From NCBI GenBank assembly GCA_900102115.1, contig FNAW01000009.1, positions 1-64,000 on the forward strand: a stretch of DNA of 64,000 nucleotides, in the 5' to 3' direction. The notes below the pieces were generated by a model. It made no database searches. It was not told where the DNA came from and worked only from the letters and a program-made list of their open reading frames with translations. This DNA comes from Blastococcus fimeti (GTDB lineage Bacteria > Actinomycetota > Actinomycetes > Mycobacteriales > Geodermatophilaceae). The translations under genes and the position numbers were made by a program. This document shows, piece by piece, positions 19,523-28,269 of this stretch (the first letter of the stretch is position 1; every line of letters starts with the position of its first letter).

Positions 19523-20671
19523 ATGAGGCTCCGCGACCGTCTGTGGCCGGGCCTCGGCGCGCGCGGGCTCTGGCTCGAGGTGCACGTCGCGGGAACCTGC
19601 TCGGCGGTCGCCGCCTTCGAGGTCGCGGCGCTGAACCCCGGCCCCCTGGGCTCCCTCCTGCTGATCCTCTGCGGCGTCGTCCTCGGCCTCCTGCTGCTGG
19701 CCCTGCGGCGACGTGCACCCCTCGTGCCGTTCGTGCTCGGCGCGACCATGGCGGCGATCGGCATCGCCACCGGGCTGCTGATCTCGGCCTACGCCGTCGC
19801 GCGGTACGTCGCCTCGTGGCGCACCCGGGCGGGGGCGGGCGCGCTCGGGGCCCTCGCAGCCGCCCGGCCGTGGGAGGTCGACAGCGCGAACGAGGCCGTC
19901 GGCGCCGTGGGAACGGCCGCGCTGCTCGTCCTGCTCCCCGGCGCGCTCGGCATCTGGCAGCGCACCCGCGCCCAACTGCTGGCCGCCCTGCGCGAGCGCG
20001 CCGAGAAGGCCGAGGCCGAGCGGGAGCTGCTGGCGCGCGACGCCGTGCTCACCGAGCGGACCCGCATCGCGCGCGAGATGCACGACGCCGTCGGGCACCG
20101 GGTCAGCCTCATGGTGCTGCAGGCCGGCGCGATCGAGATGGCGGCGCAGGATCCCGACCGCGTCGGGCAGCTCGCCGGGCAGGTGCAGACCGCCGGGCGC
20201 AGAGCCCTGGACGAGCTGCGGCAGATGGTGGGTGTGCTGCGCGCCGGCGACGTCGACGAGGAGGCGCCGCTGGGCCCGCAGCCCGGGCTCGAGGACCTGC
20301 CCCGGCTGGTCGCGCAGGCACGGGAGGCGGGCATGGCGGTCGAGCTGACGCTGCCCGCCACCGACGTCGGCCCGCTCGTCGGCCGCGCCGCGTACCGGAT
20401 CGTGCAGGAGTCGCTGACGAACGCCGGCCGGCACGCCCCCGGTGCCGCCGTCCACGTGACCGTCGAGCGGACGGGATCCGAGCTCGCCGTCCGCGTGGTC
20501 AACGGACCGCCGCACGAACACGGGAGAACGTCCCGCGACCACGGGAGGACGCCGGGCGGCGGCTTCGGGCTCGTGGGGTTGGGTGAGCGGGTGCGCACCC
20601 TGGGCGGCCGGCTGACGGCGGGGCCGCGGCTGGACGGCGGGTTCTGCGTCGAGGCGGTGCTGCCCACGTGA
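19523..20671 (+). CDS. Sensor histidine kinase (NarL-type two-component system)
   Basis: A 382-residue membrane kinase. About five N-terminal TM helices form the sensor, followed by a coiled linker, a HisKA_3 domain with the phospho-accepting H187 in ARIAREMHDAVGHRV-type sequence (RIAREMHDAVGHRVSLM), and an HATPase domain (QESLTNAGRHAPG; GFGLVGLGERV). It phosphorylates the response regulator encoded next, whose GTG overlaps this stop by four bases. The pair diverges from an ABC exporter, a common pattern in which the kinase senses a cell-envelope drug or peptide. The insertion HEHGRTSRDHGRTP in the ATPase lid is unusual. Confidence 0.9.
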   Translation: MRLRDRLWPGLGARGLWLEVHVAGTCSAVAAFEVAALNPGPLGSLLLILCGVVLGLLLLALRRRAPLVPFVLGATMAAIGIATGLLISAYAVARYVASWRTRAGAGALGALAAARPWEVDSANEAVGAVGTAALLVLLPGALGIWQRTRAQLLAALRERAEKAEAERELLARDAVLTERTRIAREMHDAVGHRVSLMVLQAGAIEMAAQDPDRVGQLAGQVQTAGRRALDELRQMVGVLRAGDVDEEAPLGPQPGLEDLPRLVAQAREAGMAVELTLPATDVGPLVGRAAYRIVQESLTNAGRHAPGAAVHVTVERTGSELAVRVVNGPPHEHGRTSRDHGRTPGGGFGLVGLGERVRTLGGRLTAGPRLDGGFCVEAVLPT

Positions 20672-21324
20672 TCCGGGTCCTGCTGGTCGACGACGAGGAA
20701 CTGGTGCGGTTCGGGCTGCGCACGGTGCTCGAGTCCGTCGGTGGCTTCGAGGTGGTCGGGGAGGCGGGCAACGGCGTCGACGGCGTACGGGCGGCCCGCG
20801 AGCTCGCCCCGGACGTCGTCCTCATGGACATCCGCATGCCGCTGATGGACGGGCTCACCGCGACCGAGCAGATCCTGGCGCTGCCGGAGCCGCCGCAGGT
20901 CGCCGTCCTGACCACGTTCTACCTGGACGAGTACGTGTACGCGGCCCTCGCCGCCGGTGCCGCCGGCTTCCTGCTCAAGGACACCCCGCCGCGCGGGATC
21001 GCCGCGGCGGTGCGGGCGGTGGCCGACGGCACGGCCACGCTGTCGCCCCAGGTGACCGCCACGCTGATCGAGTCCTACGTCGACCGCCGGGCCGCGCCGC
21101 GGCGGGCCGAGGCGCTGCGGCGGGTCGCCGAGCTGTCCGACCGCGAGCGGGAGGTGCTGGCGCTGCTGGGCACCGGCGACTCGAACGCCGAGCTCGGCCG
21201 GCGGATGTTCGTCAGCGAGGCGACGGTGAAGACCTACGTCTCGCGGCTGCTCACGAAGCTGGACCTGGCGAACCGCACGCAGGCCGCGATCCTCGCCCAC
21301 GAGGCAGGGCTGACGGAGAACTGA
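20668..21324 (+). CDS. LuxR/NarL-family response regulator
   Basis: A 218-residue two-domain regulator. The receiver has the acidic pair DD (8-9), phospho-acceptor D54 in VVLMDIRMPLMDG, and the conserved K in LLKDTPP. A LuxR-type helix-turn-helix follows (LSDREREVLALLGTGDSNAEL, FVSEATVKTYVSRLLTKL). It is translationally coupled to the kinase gene. Its targets are probably its own operon and the divergent ABC exporter. Confidence 0.92.
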   Translation: MIRVLLVDDEELVRFGLRTVLESVGGFEVVGEAGNGVDGVRAARELAPDVVLMDIRMPLMDGLTATEQILALPEPPQVAVLTTFYLDEYVYAALAAGAAGFLLKDTPPRGIAAAVRAVADGTATLSPQVTATLIESYVDRRAAPRRAEALRRVAELSDREREVLALLGTGDSNAELGRRMFVSEATVKTYVSRLLTKLDLANRTQAAILAHEAGLTEN

Positions 21325-21400
21325 CGTTCAGCCGGCCCGCGCCGGGGTCGAGCCGCATGTCGCCAGCACCTGCCACGGAACGCCGTTCCGCCCGGCGACA

Positions 21401-21435
21401 CGCCTCGGCACCACGACTGCTCGTGCGCCGAGGCG
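21401..21435. terminator. Stem-loop terminator between convergent genes
   Basis: CGCCTCGGC at 21401-21409 pairs with GCCGAGGCG at 21427-21435, with further pairing (CACGA/TCGTG) inside the loop. It lies between the response regulator and the leftward membrane-protein gene and can serve both. Confidence 0.7.
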
Positions 21436-21448
21436 CGAGATCACCGCT

Positions 21449-22228
21449 TCAGGCCGCCATGCTCCCCGCGGCGCGCAGCCGGCCCGGCTCGTCGTAGGGG
21501 CCGTCACCCCCGGCCTTCATGAGCATCACGATGCTCGCGGCGAGGAACCACACGAGAAGGAGGATGAAGCTGGCGAACCCGACGATGCCGACGAAGCCGT
21601 CCTCCTCCCCCGGGTCCTCGAACACGCCGGTGAGGCTGGCGATCAACAGCACCGCCGCCACGGCAGCGAGCCAGCCCAGCCACGCCGGCAGCGCCCTCGT
21701 GCTCACGATCGCCGCGGCAACGCCCAGGAACATCGCCGCACCCGCGGGCAGGACGACCGCACCGACGGTGTTGTCCAGCGCTGCGAGTGCCGCCAGAGAG
21801 GTGGGCTCCAACTCACCGGCGTACTGGACGAGCGCCAGGTACAGCCCCTCGGACACGAGGATCACCGCCATGAATGCCGCGGCCGCGAGCGCGAAGAGAT
21901 CCGTCAGCATCCCGGCCGGCCCCTCCCACCTGCGCAGCCGGCTCCACAGTCCGGCCAGCAGCACGAAGACCGCGATGTCGGCGAGGAAGCCGAAGAGCAG
22001 GGACCACTGGTGCCCCGTGCGGTCACTGATCAGGTCAGCGGCGATCTGGTCGGGGGGATCGGTCGCCATCGGCGTCGACGGGGTGAAGAAGCTGGCGATG
22101 AACAACGCGATGAAGATCAAGCCGGCGATGCCGGCGATGCGGTCCGCCCGGCTGTGAAGATCGCCCCCGCGAGCCATGGGACGCCCGGCGCTCTGCATGC
22201 CCGATTCCGATCCGTTCCTCGCCTCCAT
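21449..22228 (-). CDS. Multi-pass membrane protein of unknown function
   Basis: A 259-residue protein with six clear TM helices (IAGIAGLIFIALFIASFF; LLFGFLADIAVFVLLAGLW; LFALAAAAFMAVILVSEGLYLAL; VLPAGAAMFLGVAAAIVS; LGWLAAVAAVLLIASLTG; GIVGFASFILLLVWFLAASIVML). The layout resembles DUF4386-like proteins, but I cannot assign a family firmly. ATG 22228 with GGAAGGAG seven bases upstream decides the start. The N-terminal ~30 residues are polar and cytoplasmic. Nothing nearby suggests a role. Confidence 0.7.
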   Translation of the reverse strand: MEARNGSESGMQSAGRPMARGGDLHSRADRIAGIAGLIFIALFIASFFTPSTPMATDPPDQIAADLISDRTGHQWSLLFGFLADIAVFVLLAGLWSRLRRWEGPAGMLTDLFALAAAAFMAVILVSEGLYLALVQYAGELEPTSLAALAALDNTVGAVVLPAGAAMFLGVAAAIVSTRALPAWLGWLAAVAAVLLIASLTGVFEDPGEEDGFVGIVGFASFILLLVWFLAASIVMLMKAGGDGPYDEPGRLRAAGSMAA

Positions 22229-22463
22229 GACGTGACTCCTTCCGGCCTGTGGACCAGCCACCAGCCGGCCGGCCCGGCGCTGAGAAGTGTGAACCCCCCT
22301 CGGGCGCCGCGGCAGCCCTTCGTGCGCAGCTTCCGCGCTGCTCGAACCCGTCGGCCGTCATCGGCCGGCGCATCGCCATGACCCCGTAGCCCGGACCGCG
22401 CGCCGATCTTGTCCAGGGCTCCGCCGGAGGCCACCATGTCGGCAGCCACGGGGGGAATCAGGC

Positions 22464-23387
22464 ATGAGGTGGTTGGAGCGTGTCGCGACCGGGCAGACGC
22501 CCGGGCCGCGTCCGGCGGTCGCCGCCGTGAAGACCTACCGCTACCTGCGGCTGGCGATGGTCGCCATGGTGCTCGGTCTGGCCGTCGCCGTGGTCCACGA
22601 GGTGCTGCGGGTCGAGGGCAACTGCTGGCAGACGTCGCTGAGCGGCTACTACTACACGCCGGTCCAGAGCGTCCTCGTCGGTGCGCTGGTAGCCATCGGC
22701 CTCTGCCTGGTGGCGCTCAAGGGCAGCACCGACGTCGAGGACGTGCTGCTGAACGTCGCGGGCGTCTGCGCGCCGTTCGTCGCCGTGGTGCCTATCGCCG
22801 ATCCCGGCTCGTGCGGGGTCGTGACCGACGGGGTGAACCGGGACCTGAACGTCGCGAACAACGTCACCGCGGTGCTCGCCGTCGTCGGCACCGCGCTGGC
22901 GACGCTCGCCGTCCTCTGGTGGCGCAACCGCCGCACGCCGACGGGCGAGCCACCCCCGACCCGGATCGAGTTGCTCGGCTACGCGGGGTCGGTGCTGATG
23001 TTCGTCACGGCCACCGGCGTCTTCGTGCTCCGGCCCGAGGAGTTCGACCGGTACGGCCACGCGGTCGCCGCGATCACCATGTTCGTGCTCGTCGCCGCCG
23101 ACGTCGTCGTCAACGCGGTGAACCTCTACCTCGAGCGCCGGGACAGCCCGGCACCGGTCCGGCGGATGAACCGCTACGCCTGGATCGCGCTGGCGATGGT
23201 CGGCTGCGCCGCCGCGAGCGGGGTCGTGGGCCTGCTCGGCGTCGAGCACTGGCTGCTGGTCCTCGAGGCGAGCCTGATCGGCTGCTTCGCCGCCTTCTGG
23301 GGCTTCCAGACCTGGGAGCTGTGGGACCAGGGGCTCCGCGAGGAGCCGCCCGCCGGCGGGACCTCGATCCCTGCTTTTCCGCGATAA
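22464..23387 (+). CDS. Hypothetical eight-helix membrane protein
   Basis: A 307-residue protein with about eight TM segments, for example LRLAMVAMVLGLAVAVVHEV, VQSVLVGALVAIGLCLVALK and AAITMFVLVAADVVVNAVNL. The motif SLSGYYYTPVQSVLVGAL after the first helix is a recurring feature of uncharacterised actinobacterial membrane proteins. A cysteine pair (GNCWQ and GSCGV) sits in predicted external loops. No enzymatic motif seen. Ends in a hairpin that covers the stop codon. Confidence 0.65.
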   Translation: MRWLERVATGQTPGPRPAVAAVKTYRYLRLAMVAMVLGLAVAVVHEVLRVEGNCWQTSLSGYYYTPVQSVLVGALVAIGLCLVALKGSTDVEDVLLNVAGVCAPFVAVVPIADPGSCGVVTDGVNRDLNVANNVTAVLAVVGTALATLAVLWWRNRRTPTGEPPPTRIELLGYAGSVLMFVTATGVFVLRPEEFDRYGHAVAAITMFVLVAADVVVNAVNLYLERRDSPAPVRRMNRYAWIALAMVGCAAASGVVGLLGVEHWLLVLEASLIGCFAAFWGFQTWELWDQGLREEPPAGGTSIPAFPR

Positions 23388-23414
23388 GCGTTCTGCTTTA
23401 CCGCGGAAGAGCAG
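23371..23414 (+). terminator. Hairpin terminator spanning the stop of the eight-helix protein gene
   Basis: CTGCTTTTCCGCG (23371-23383) pairs with CGCGGAAGAGCAG (23402-23414) with one mismatch; the loop is 18 bases. The left arm is also partly repeated directly inside the loop (CTGCTTTACCGCG). It lies between convergent genes. Confidence 0.65.
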
Positions 23415-23428
23415 GCATCAGCGAGGCG

Positions 23429-24541
23429 TCAGCCGACCTGCTCCAGCGTCGGGTAGTCGGTGTAGCCCTCGGCGCCGGCCGCGTAGAACAGGTGCGGCTG
23501 CGGCTCGTTCTCGGGGTGCTCGCCGGCCCAGCGCTCGACCAGGTCCGGGTTGGCGATGACCGGCCGGCCGACGGCGACGGCCTCGGCGTGGGCGTCCTCG
23601 ATCAGGCCGAGCGCCTCCTCGCGGGTGGTCACCGAGGCGAAGCCGCTGTTGGCGATCAGCGGGCCGCCGAAGCGCTGCCGCAGGTCCTGCACGAGCTCGC
23701 AGCCGGGCTCCTTGTGCAGCACGGAGAGGTAGGCCAGGCCGAGCGGGCGGAGCTGGTCGAGCAGCGCGCCGTAGGTGAGCAGCACGTCGGCGGCGTCCGT
23801 CTCGTAGGCGCCCTGGATGTTGTGCTGCGGGGAGATCCGCAGTCCGACACGGCCCGCGCCGATCGCCTCGGCGACCGCCGTGACGACCTCGACGACGAAG
23901 CGGGCGCGGTTCTCCGGCGTCCCGCCGTAGGAGTCGGTGCGCTCGTTGGACGCCGGCGACAGGAACTCGTGCAGCAGGTAGCCGTTGGCCCCGTGCAGCT
24001 CGACGCCGTCCAGGCCGGCGGCGATCGCGTTGCGCGCGGCCTGCACGAACTCGTCGCGGACCCGGGCGAGCTCGTCGCCGGCCAGCGCGTGCGGCACCGG
24101 GTACGGCGCCTTGCCGGTCGGGGTGCGGACCTCGCCCTCGATGGCGATGGCCGACGGCGCCTCGGGCTCCAGCCCGTCGTTGATGTCGGGGTGGCTGACC
24201 CGGCCGGCGTGCATCAGCTGCATCACGAGCTGCCCGCCGCGCGCGTGCACGGCGTCGGCGACCCGGCGCCAGCCCGCGATCTGCTCGTCGGTGACGATCC
24301 CCGGCTGGCCGGGGTAGCCGCGCGACTGCCGGTTCGGCCACACGCCCTCGGTGATGATCAGGCCGAGGCTCGCGCGCTGCCGGTAGTGCTCGACGATCAG
24401 GTCGTTGGGGACGCCGGCCGCTCCCGCACGCAGACGGGTGAGCGGCGCCATGACGACGCGGTTGGCCAGCTGGAGGTCGCCGAGGGCGATCGGTGAGAAC
24501 AGATCCACGCCAGGCACATCGCGCTCCGACACGGAGCGCAT
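23429..24541 (-). CDS. Old Yellow Enzyme-family alkene reductase (NADH:flavin oxidoreductase)
   Basis: An FMN-dependent enzyme of about 362-370 residues that reduces activated C=C bonds using NAD(P)H. The start VDLFSPIALGDLQLANRVVMAPLTR, the active-site HGANGYLLHEFLSP with NERTDSYGG, and the late GRPVIANPDLV are family hallmarks. The pieces are split here for length: LFSPIALGDLQLANRVVMAP, HGANGYLLHEFLSP. Two starts are possible: ATG 24541, which lies inside an 8-3-8 palindrome, or GTG 24517, which has GGAG six bases upstream and gives the more typical N terminus. Substrate in the cell is unknown. Confidence 0.88.
   Translation of the reverse strand: MRSVSERDVPGVDLFSPIALGDLQLANRVVMAPLTRLRAGAAGVPNDLIVEHYRQRASLGLIITEGVWPNRQSRGYPGQPGIVTDEQIAGWRRVADAVHARGGQLVMQLMHAGRVSHPDINDGLEPEAPSAIAIEGEVRTPTGKAPYPVPHALAGDELARVRDEFVQAARNAIAAGLDGVELHGANGYLLHEFLSPASNERTDSYGGTPENRARFVVEVVTAVAEAIGAGRVGLRISPQHNIQGAYETDAADVLLTYGALLDQLRPLGLAYLSVLHKEPGCELVQDLRQRFGGPLIANSGFASVTTREEALGLIEDAHAEAVAVGRPVIANPDLVERWAGEHPENEPQPHLFYAAGAEGYTDYPTLEQVG
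24521..24539. promoter_or_regulatory. Palindrome at the start of the Old Yellow Enzyme gene
   Basis: GCGCTCCG-aca-CGGAGCGC, a perfect 8-3-8 inverted repeat. If translation starts at GTG 24517 the repeat is in the 5' leader and its right half supplies the GGAG ribosome-binding sequence, so it could be an operator or an RNA hairpin masking that site. No regulator gene adjoins it. Confidence 0.45.
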
Positions 24542-24585
24542 TCCGTCGTGCGATCTACGTCACTGCACTGCCCTAGGGTGTCGCC

Positions 24586-25944
24586 GTGATCAACTCCGGG
24601 CGGGTCCGCCGTCCCCTGTGTGCCGCGGTCCTCGCGGTGGGCCTCGTGCTGAGCGGCTGCTCGTCCGACGACGACGACGAGAACGCCGGCGCCGCGGAGC
24701 CGACCGAGGCCGCGGAGCAGCAGGGCACCGATCCGCTCCCGCCGCTCCCCGACGACGTCGCCCTGCCGATCGTCTTCGTGCACGGCTTCGCCGGATCGGC
24801 CCAGCAGATCGAGTCCAACGCCATGCGCCTGGTGGCCAACGGCTACCCCGCGGAACGGATCGTCGCCTACGACCACGACGGTGCCGGCCTGGACATCCCC
24901 GGCTACGCCGCCGGGCTCACCCAGCTCGTCGACGAGACGCTCGCCGAGTTCGACGTCGAGCAGGTCTACCTGATCGGCCACTCCCGCGGCACCGCCGTCG
25001 GCAACCTCTTCCTGAGCGACCCGGCCTCGGCCGCCAAGGTGGCCAAGTACGTGGCCATCGACGGCCGGCCCTGCCCCGAGCCGCAGGTCGTCCCCTGCAT
25101 CGCGCCGGTGCAGGCCCAGTTCCCCGGCCAGACGCACGTCGAGGTGGCGACGTCGAAGGAGTCCTTCGCCGTGCAGTACGAGTTCCTCGTCGGCGAGGCG
25201 CCCGAGGTGGTCGACATCGTGCCGCAGCGCGAGCCGGTGGAGATCTCCGGCCGGGCGGTCAACTTCCCGGCCAACACCGGTCGCGACGCGACCCTGGACA
25301 TCTGGGCGATCGACGCCGCCACCGGCGCCCGCACCGGCGACGAGCCGCACGCCAGCATCGAAGTCGGCCCCGACGGCGAGTTCGGCCCCGTCGAGCTCGA
25401 GAACGCGGCCCACTACGAGTACGCGCTCAGCTCGGACACCTCGCCGGTCGTCCACCACCTCTACCTGCAGCCCTACGTCCGCAGCAGCGCCTTCGTCCGG
25501 CTGCTCTCCTCGGAGCCCGACGGCACGATCCGGCAGAACACGAACCTCGGCGACGACCACACGGCGCTGGTGATCATGCGGATGCGCGAGTGGCACGCGC
25601 AGGGCGACCCCGACGTCCTCGAGATCGGCGTGGACGACGGCGAGCCGGTGGACGTGATCACGGACTTCGTGGGCAACAGCGCCATCGGGCTGCACGTCCA
25701 CGACGACGCCGCCACCCCCGGCGAGAGCACGCAGGCGTTGCTGCCCTACTTCGGCGAGCAGCCGTTCCAGAGCGGCATCGACGTCTTCCTGCCCGCCGAC
25801 GCCGACGCCGACGGCACCGTCACCGCCCGGAACCTGCCGCGCGGCGACGCGAGCCGGCCCCAGACCCTGAACGTGCCGAACTGGCCGTCCAGCGGGCACA
25901 CCGTCAGCCTCGTCTTCGCCGACTGGGCGGTCGACGGGGCCTGA
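24586..25944 (+). CDS. Lipoprotein alpha/beta hydrolase (lipase-like)
   Basis: A 452-residue exported hydrolase. A lipoprotein signal peptide ends at L22-S-G-C25, followed by an acidic, disordered linker. The hydrolase core shows the oxyanion motif VFVHGFAGSAQQ (H66-G67) and the nucleophile elbow GHSRG with S133; a late HTAL near residue 325 could supply the histidine. The C-terminal ~170 residues look beta-rich and are not typical lipase. It would be anchored to the outer face of the membrane and act on an ester or lipid. Start GTG 24586; divergent from the Old Yellow Enzyme gene. Confidence 0.8.
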   Translation: MINSGRVRRPLCAAVLAVGLVLSGCSSDDDDENAGAAEPTEAAEQQGTDPLPPLPDDVALPIVFVHGFAGSAQQIESNAMRLVANGYPAERIVAYDHDGAGLDIPGYAAGLTQLVDETLAEFDVEQVYLIGHSRGTAVGNLFLSDPASAAKVAKYVAIDGRPCPEPQVVPCIAPVQAQFPGQTHVEVATSKESFAVQYEFLVGEAPEVVDIVPQREPVEISGRAVNFPANTGRDATLDIWAIDAATGARTGDEPHASIEVGPDGEFGPVELENAAHYEYALSSDTSPVVHHLYLQPYVRSSAFVRLLSSEPDGTIRQNTNLGDDHTALVIMRMREWHAQGDPDVLEIGVDDGEPVDVITDFVGNSAIGLHVHDDAATPGESTQALLPYFGEQPFQSGIDVFLPADADADGTVTARNLPRGDASRPQTLNVPNWPSSGHTVSLVFADWAVDGA

Positions 25945-25950
25945 CGGGGC

Positions 25951-26715
25951 TCAGACCCCCAGCAGGCGGCGGGTCTGGCGGCCGCGGGCCACCAGCGAGC
26001 CGTCCAGCGCGCGCAGCTCGACGTCGTCCACGGCGACGGCGTCGTCCGCCCAGACCGTGCGCTGGTCGACCCGCACCCAGGCGCCGGACGGCGGGGGCGA
26101 GCCGGCGAGGTGCGCGGTCAGCTCCACGGTCGGCATGGAAGCCGGCACGGTGCGGACGGCGAACAGCGAGGGCGGCAGCGCGTCGAGCAGCACCCCGAGC
26201 TGGACCAGCGGGGCCAGCTCGGCGCCGCGGATGCGCACCCACGCGTGCAGCCGGGGCTCGGCACCCCCGCCCAACGGCCGGGTGCTCCCGAGCGCCCGGA
26301 TCTCGGTGTGCTCGCCGACCGGCACGTAGTCGCGCGGCAGCTCGAACGGCTCGCCGTCCTCCAGCCGGGGCAGCGGCTCCCCCGGCCCGAACTCGCGCGC
26401 GGGCGACACCGGCCCGGCCGAGGTGAGCACCTGCGCGACCGCCCGCAGGGCGCCGTCCTGCCGCAGCTCGCCGCGGACGCTCCCCGTCCGCCCGGCCCGG
26501 TCGGCGACGGCGGCGACCTCGGCCTCGACGTCGGTGGCCACGCCGCCGAGCAGGTGCGCGGTCACCGCGCGCGGCGCGGCACCCGAGAGCTCGGCCGCGG
26601 CGTCGAGCAGGTGCCCGATGACCAGGCCGCCCTGCGTACTGGTGAACGAGCGCCAGCTGGGGTCGAACACGAGCCGCCGCGGGGTGCCGACGGCGGGAAC
26701 GGTGGTGACGGTCAT
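25951..26715 (-). CDS. Acyl-CoA thioesterase-like hotdog protein
   Basis: A 254-residue double-hotdog protein of the TesB/4HBT_3 type. It has the N-terminal block DPSWRSFTSTQGGLVIGHLLDAA, and a C-terminal half with MPTVELTAHLAG, WVRVDQRTVWADD and ELRALDGSLVARGRQTRRLL, where D/Q/T residues near the last motif match the usual catalytic set. It would hydrolyse an acyl-CoA or act on a related thioester. Its ATG overlaps the MFS gene by four bases, so both belong to one operon under the HxlR regulator. Confidence 0.78.
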   Translation of the reverse strand: MTVTTVPAVGTPRRLVFDPSWRSFTSTQGGLVIGHLLDAAAELSGAAPRAVTAHLLGGVATDVEAEVAAVADRAGRTGSVRGELRQDGALRAVAQVLTSAGPVSPAREFGPGEPLPRLEDGEPFELPRDYVPVGEHTEIRALGSTRPLGGGAEPRLHAWVRIRGAELAPLVQLGVLLDALPPSLFAVRTVPASMPTVELTAHLAGSPPPSGAWVRVDQRTVWADDAVAVDDVELRALDGSLVARGRQTRRLLGV

Positions 26716-28184
26716 CGGACCGGCTCCGATCGATCGATGGGGGCGGGCATGGGAGCCGGCACCGCGACAGGGGCGGGAAGCTGCAGGTCGGCGTGGTGCC
26801 CGCGGCCGACCGCCAGCGCCAGCAGGCTCGCAGCCGCGGCCAGCCCCACGGTGAGCGCCCACCCGCGCTCGGCACCGGACAGCTCCCCGCCACCACCTGC
26901 GACGGCGGCCAGGAGGATCGAGACCCCGAGCGTCGCGCCGATCTGGCGGAAGGCGCCGAAGGTGGCCGTGCCGGTCGCGAGGGAGGCGGGTGGCAGCGAG
27001 GACGACGCGGCGGCCGAGAGGTTGGTGAGCGTCAGCCCGACGCCGATGCCGGTGAGCACCTGGCCGGGCAGGAAGTCGGTGGCGAAGCCGCCCTCCTCGC
27101 CCACCCGCAGGATCCAGACCAGCGCCCCCGAGGCGAACACCGCCGAGCCGATCGCGGCCACCGGCCCGCACCCGATGCGGGCACCGAGCCGGCCGGCCGG
27201 GATCGCGGTGAGCGCGGCCAGCGCAGGGCCCGGGATCAGGGCGAAGCCCGCCTCGATGGAGGAGTACCCCCAGCCGCCGGTGAGCCACAGGACGTTGCCC
27301 AGCAGCATCCCGCCGAAGCCGGCCATGAAGAACGCCATGGCCAGGTTGGCGAGGGTGTAGGAGCGCACCCGGAACAGCGCCAGCGGCAGCACCGGGACGA
27401 CGCCGCGCGGCACCCGGGCCGCGCGCAGGCCGACCAGCGCACCGGCGACGGCAGCGCCCGCGAACGCGCCCAGCACGACGCCGCTGCCCCAGCCACGGTC
27501 GGGGGCGTCCACCAGCGCGTACGCCAGCAGGCCGACGGAGAGCACGAGCAGCGCCGCGCCCACCAGGTCGGGACGCCGGGTCTCGGACTCGTCCCGCGAC
27601 TCCGGGAGGACCCGCAGGCCGATGACCAGCGCGGCGATGCCGACGGGGATGTTGACCAGGAAGATCCAGCGCCAGGAGAGCTCCAGCAGCAGCCCGCCGA
27701 TGGGCGGCCCGAGGGCGGCGGCCACGCCGCCGACCATCGACCACACGGCGATCGCCGTCGCGCGCCGGGCCGGGGGGAAGGCGTGCAGGAGCAGCGCCAG
27801 CGACGTCGCGGTGATCATCGCGCCGCCCACCGCCTGCACCACGCGGAAGGCGACCAGGCTGCCCACGCCCCAGGCGAACGCGCAGCCCAGCGAGCCGGCG
27901 AGGAAGGTGGCCAGGCCGGCGAGGAAGACCCGCCGCCGCCCGATCCGGTCGGCGACCCGGCCGGCCGGCGCGAGGAGGGCGGCGAAGACGATCGTGTAGC
28001 CGTTCAGCACCCAGGACAGCGCGCCGGTGGACGTCTCGAACGTCTCGCCGAGCACCGGGAACGCGATGTTCACGATGAACAGGTCGAGCGAGGAGAGGAA
28101 GACCGCTGCGGAGACGACGAGCAGCACGAGGCCCGGGCTCCGGGCAGGAGCCGCCGTGGGTGATGCGTCCGCCGCTGCGCTCAT
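26712..28184 (-). CDS. MFS drug-efflux transporter (DHA2/EmrB-QacA type)
   Basis: A 490-residue proton-driven exporter with about 14 TM helices. Helix 1 carries SSLDLFIVNIAFPVLGE (motif D1), the loop 2-3 has GRVADRIGRRRVFLAG (motif A), and helix 5 holds GPPIGGLLLELSWRWIFLVNIPVG (motif C region; written here as GPPIGGLL and WRWIFLVNIPVG). ATG 28184 is the start. It is the first gene of a two-gene operon with the thioesterase and is divergent from an HxlR regulator whose paired operators cover this promoter. Likely exports a toxic compound, unknown. Confidence 0.9.
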   Translation of the reverse strand: MSAAADASPTAAPARSPGLVLLVVSAAVFLSSLDLFIVNIAFPVLGETFETSTGALSWVLNGYTIVFAALLAPAGRVADRIGRRRVFLAGLATFLAGSLGCAFAWGVGSLVAFRVVQAVGGAMITATSLALLLHAFPPARRATAIAVWSMVGGVAAALGPPIGGLLLELSWRWIFLVNIPVGIAALVIGLRVLPESRDESETRRPDLVGAALLVLSVGLLAYALVDAPDRGWGSGVVLGAFAGAAVAGALVGLRAARVPRGVVPVLPLALFRVRSYTLANLAMAFFMAGFGGMLLGNVLWLTGGWGYSSIEAGFALIPGPALAALTAIPAGRLGARIGCGPVAAIGSAVFASGALVWILRVGEEGGFATDFLPGQVLTGIGVGLTLTNLSAAASSSLPPASLATGTATFGAFRQIGATLGVSILLAAVAGGGGELSGAERGWALTVGLAAAASLLALAVGRGHHADLQLPAPVAVPAPMPAPIDRSEPVR

Positions 28185-28203
28185 GGCACCCCGCCTCGTC
28201 CTC

Positions 28204-28220
28204 GGTTCGTCTGCCGAACC
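28204..28220. promoter_or_regulatory. HxlR operator, site 1
   Basis: GGTTCGtctgcCGAACC, a perfect 6-5-6 inverted repeat (7-5-7 if flanking C/G are counted), 20 bases upstream of the MFS start. It matches site 2 at 28246-28262, centred 42 bp away, exactly four helical turns. Confidence 0.78.
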
Positions 28221-28245
28221 GACTCGTCCGGACCGTACACGAGTT

Positions 28246-28262
28246 GGTTCGGTATGCGAACC
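28246..28262. promoter_or_regulatory. HxlR operator, site 2
   Basis: GGTTCGgtatgCGAACC, the same inverted repeat as site 1 with a different 5-base centre, ending seven bases before the HxlR GTG. The inner halves of the two sites also form a larger inverted repeat (28214-28227 with 28239-28252), suiting binding by two dimers. Confidence 0.78.
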
Positions 28263-28269
28263 TTGAACG

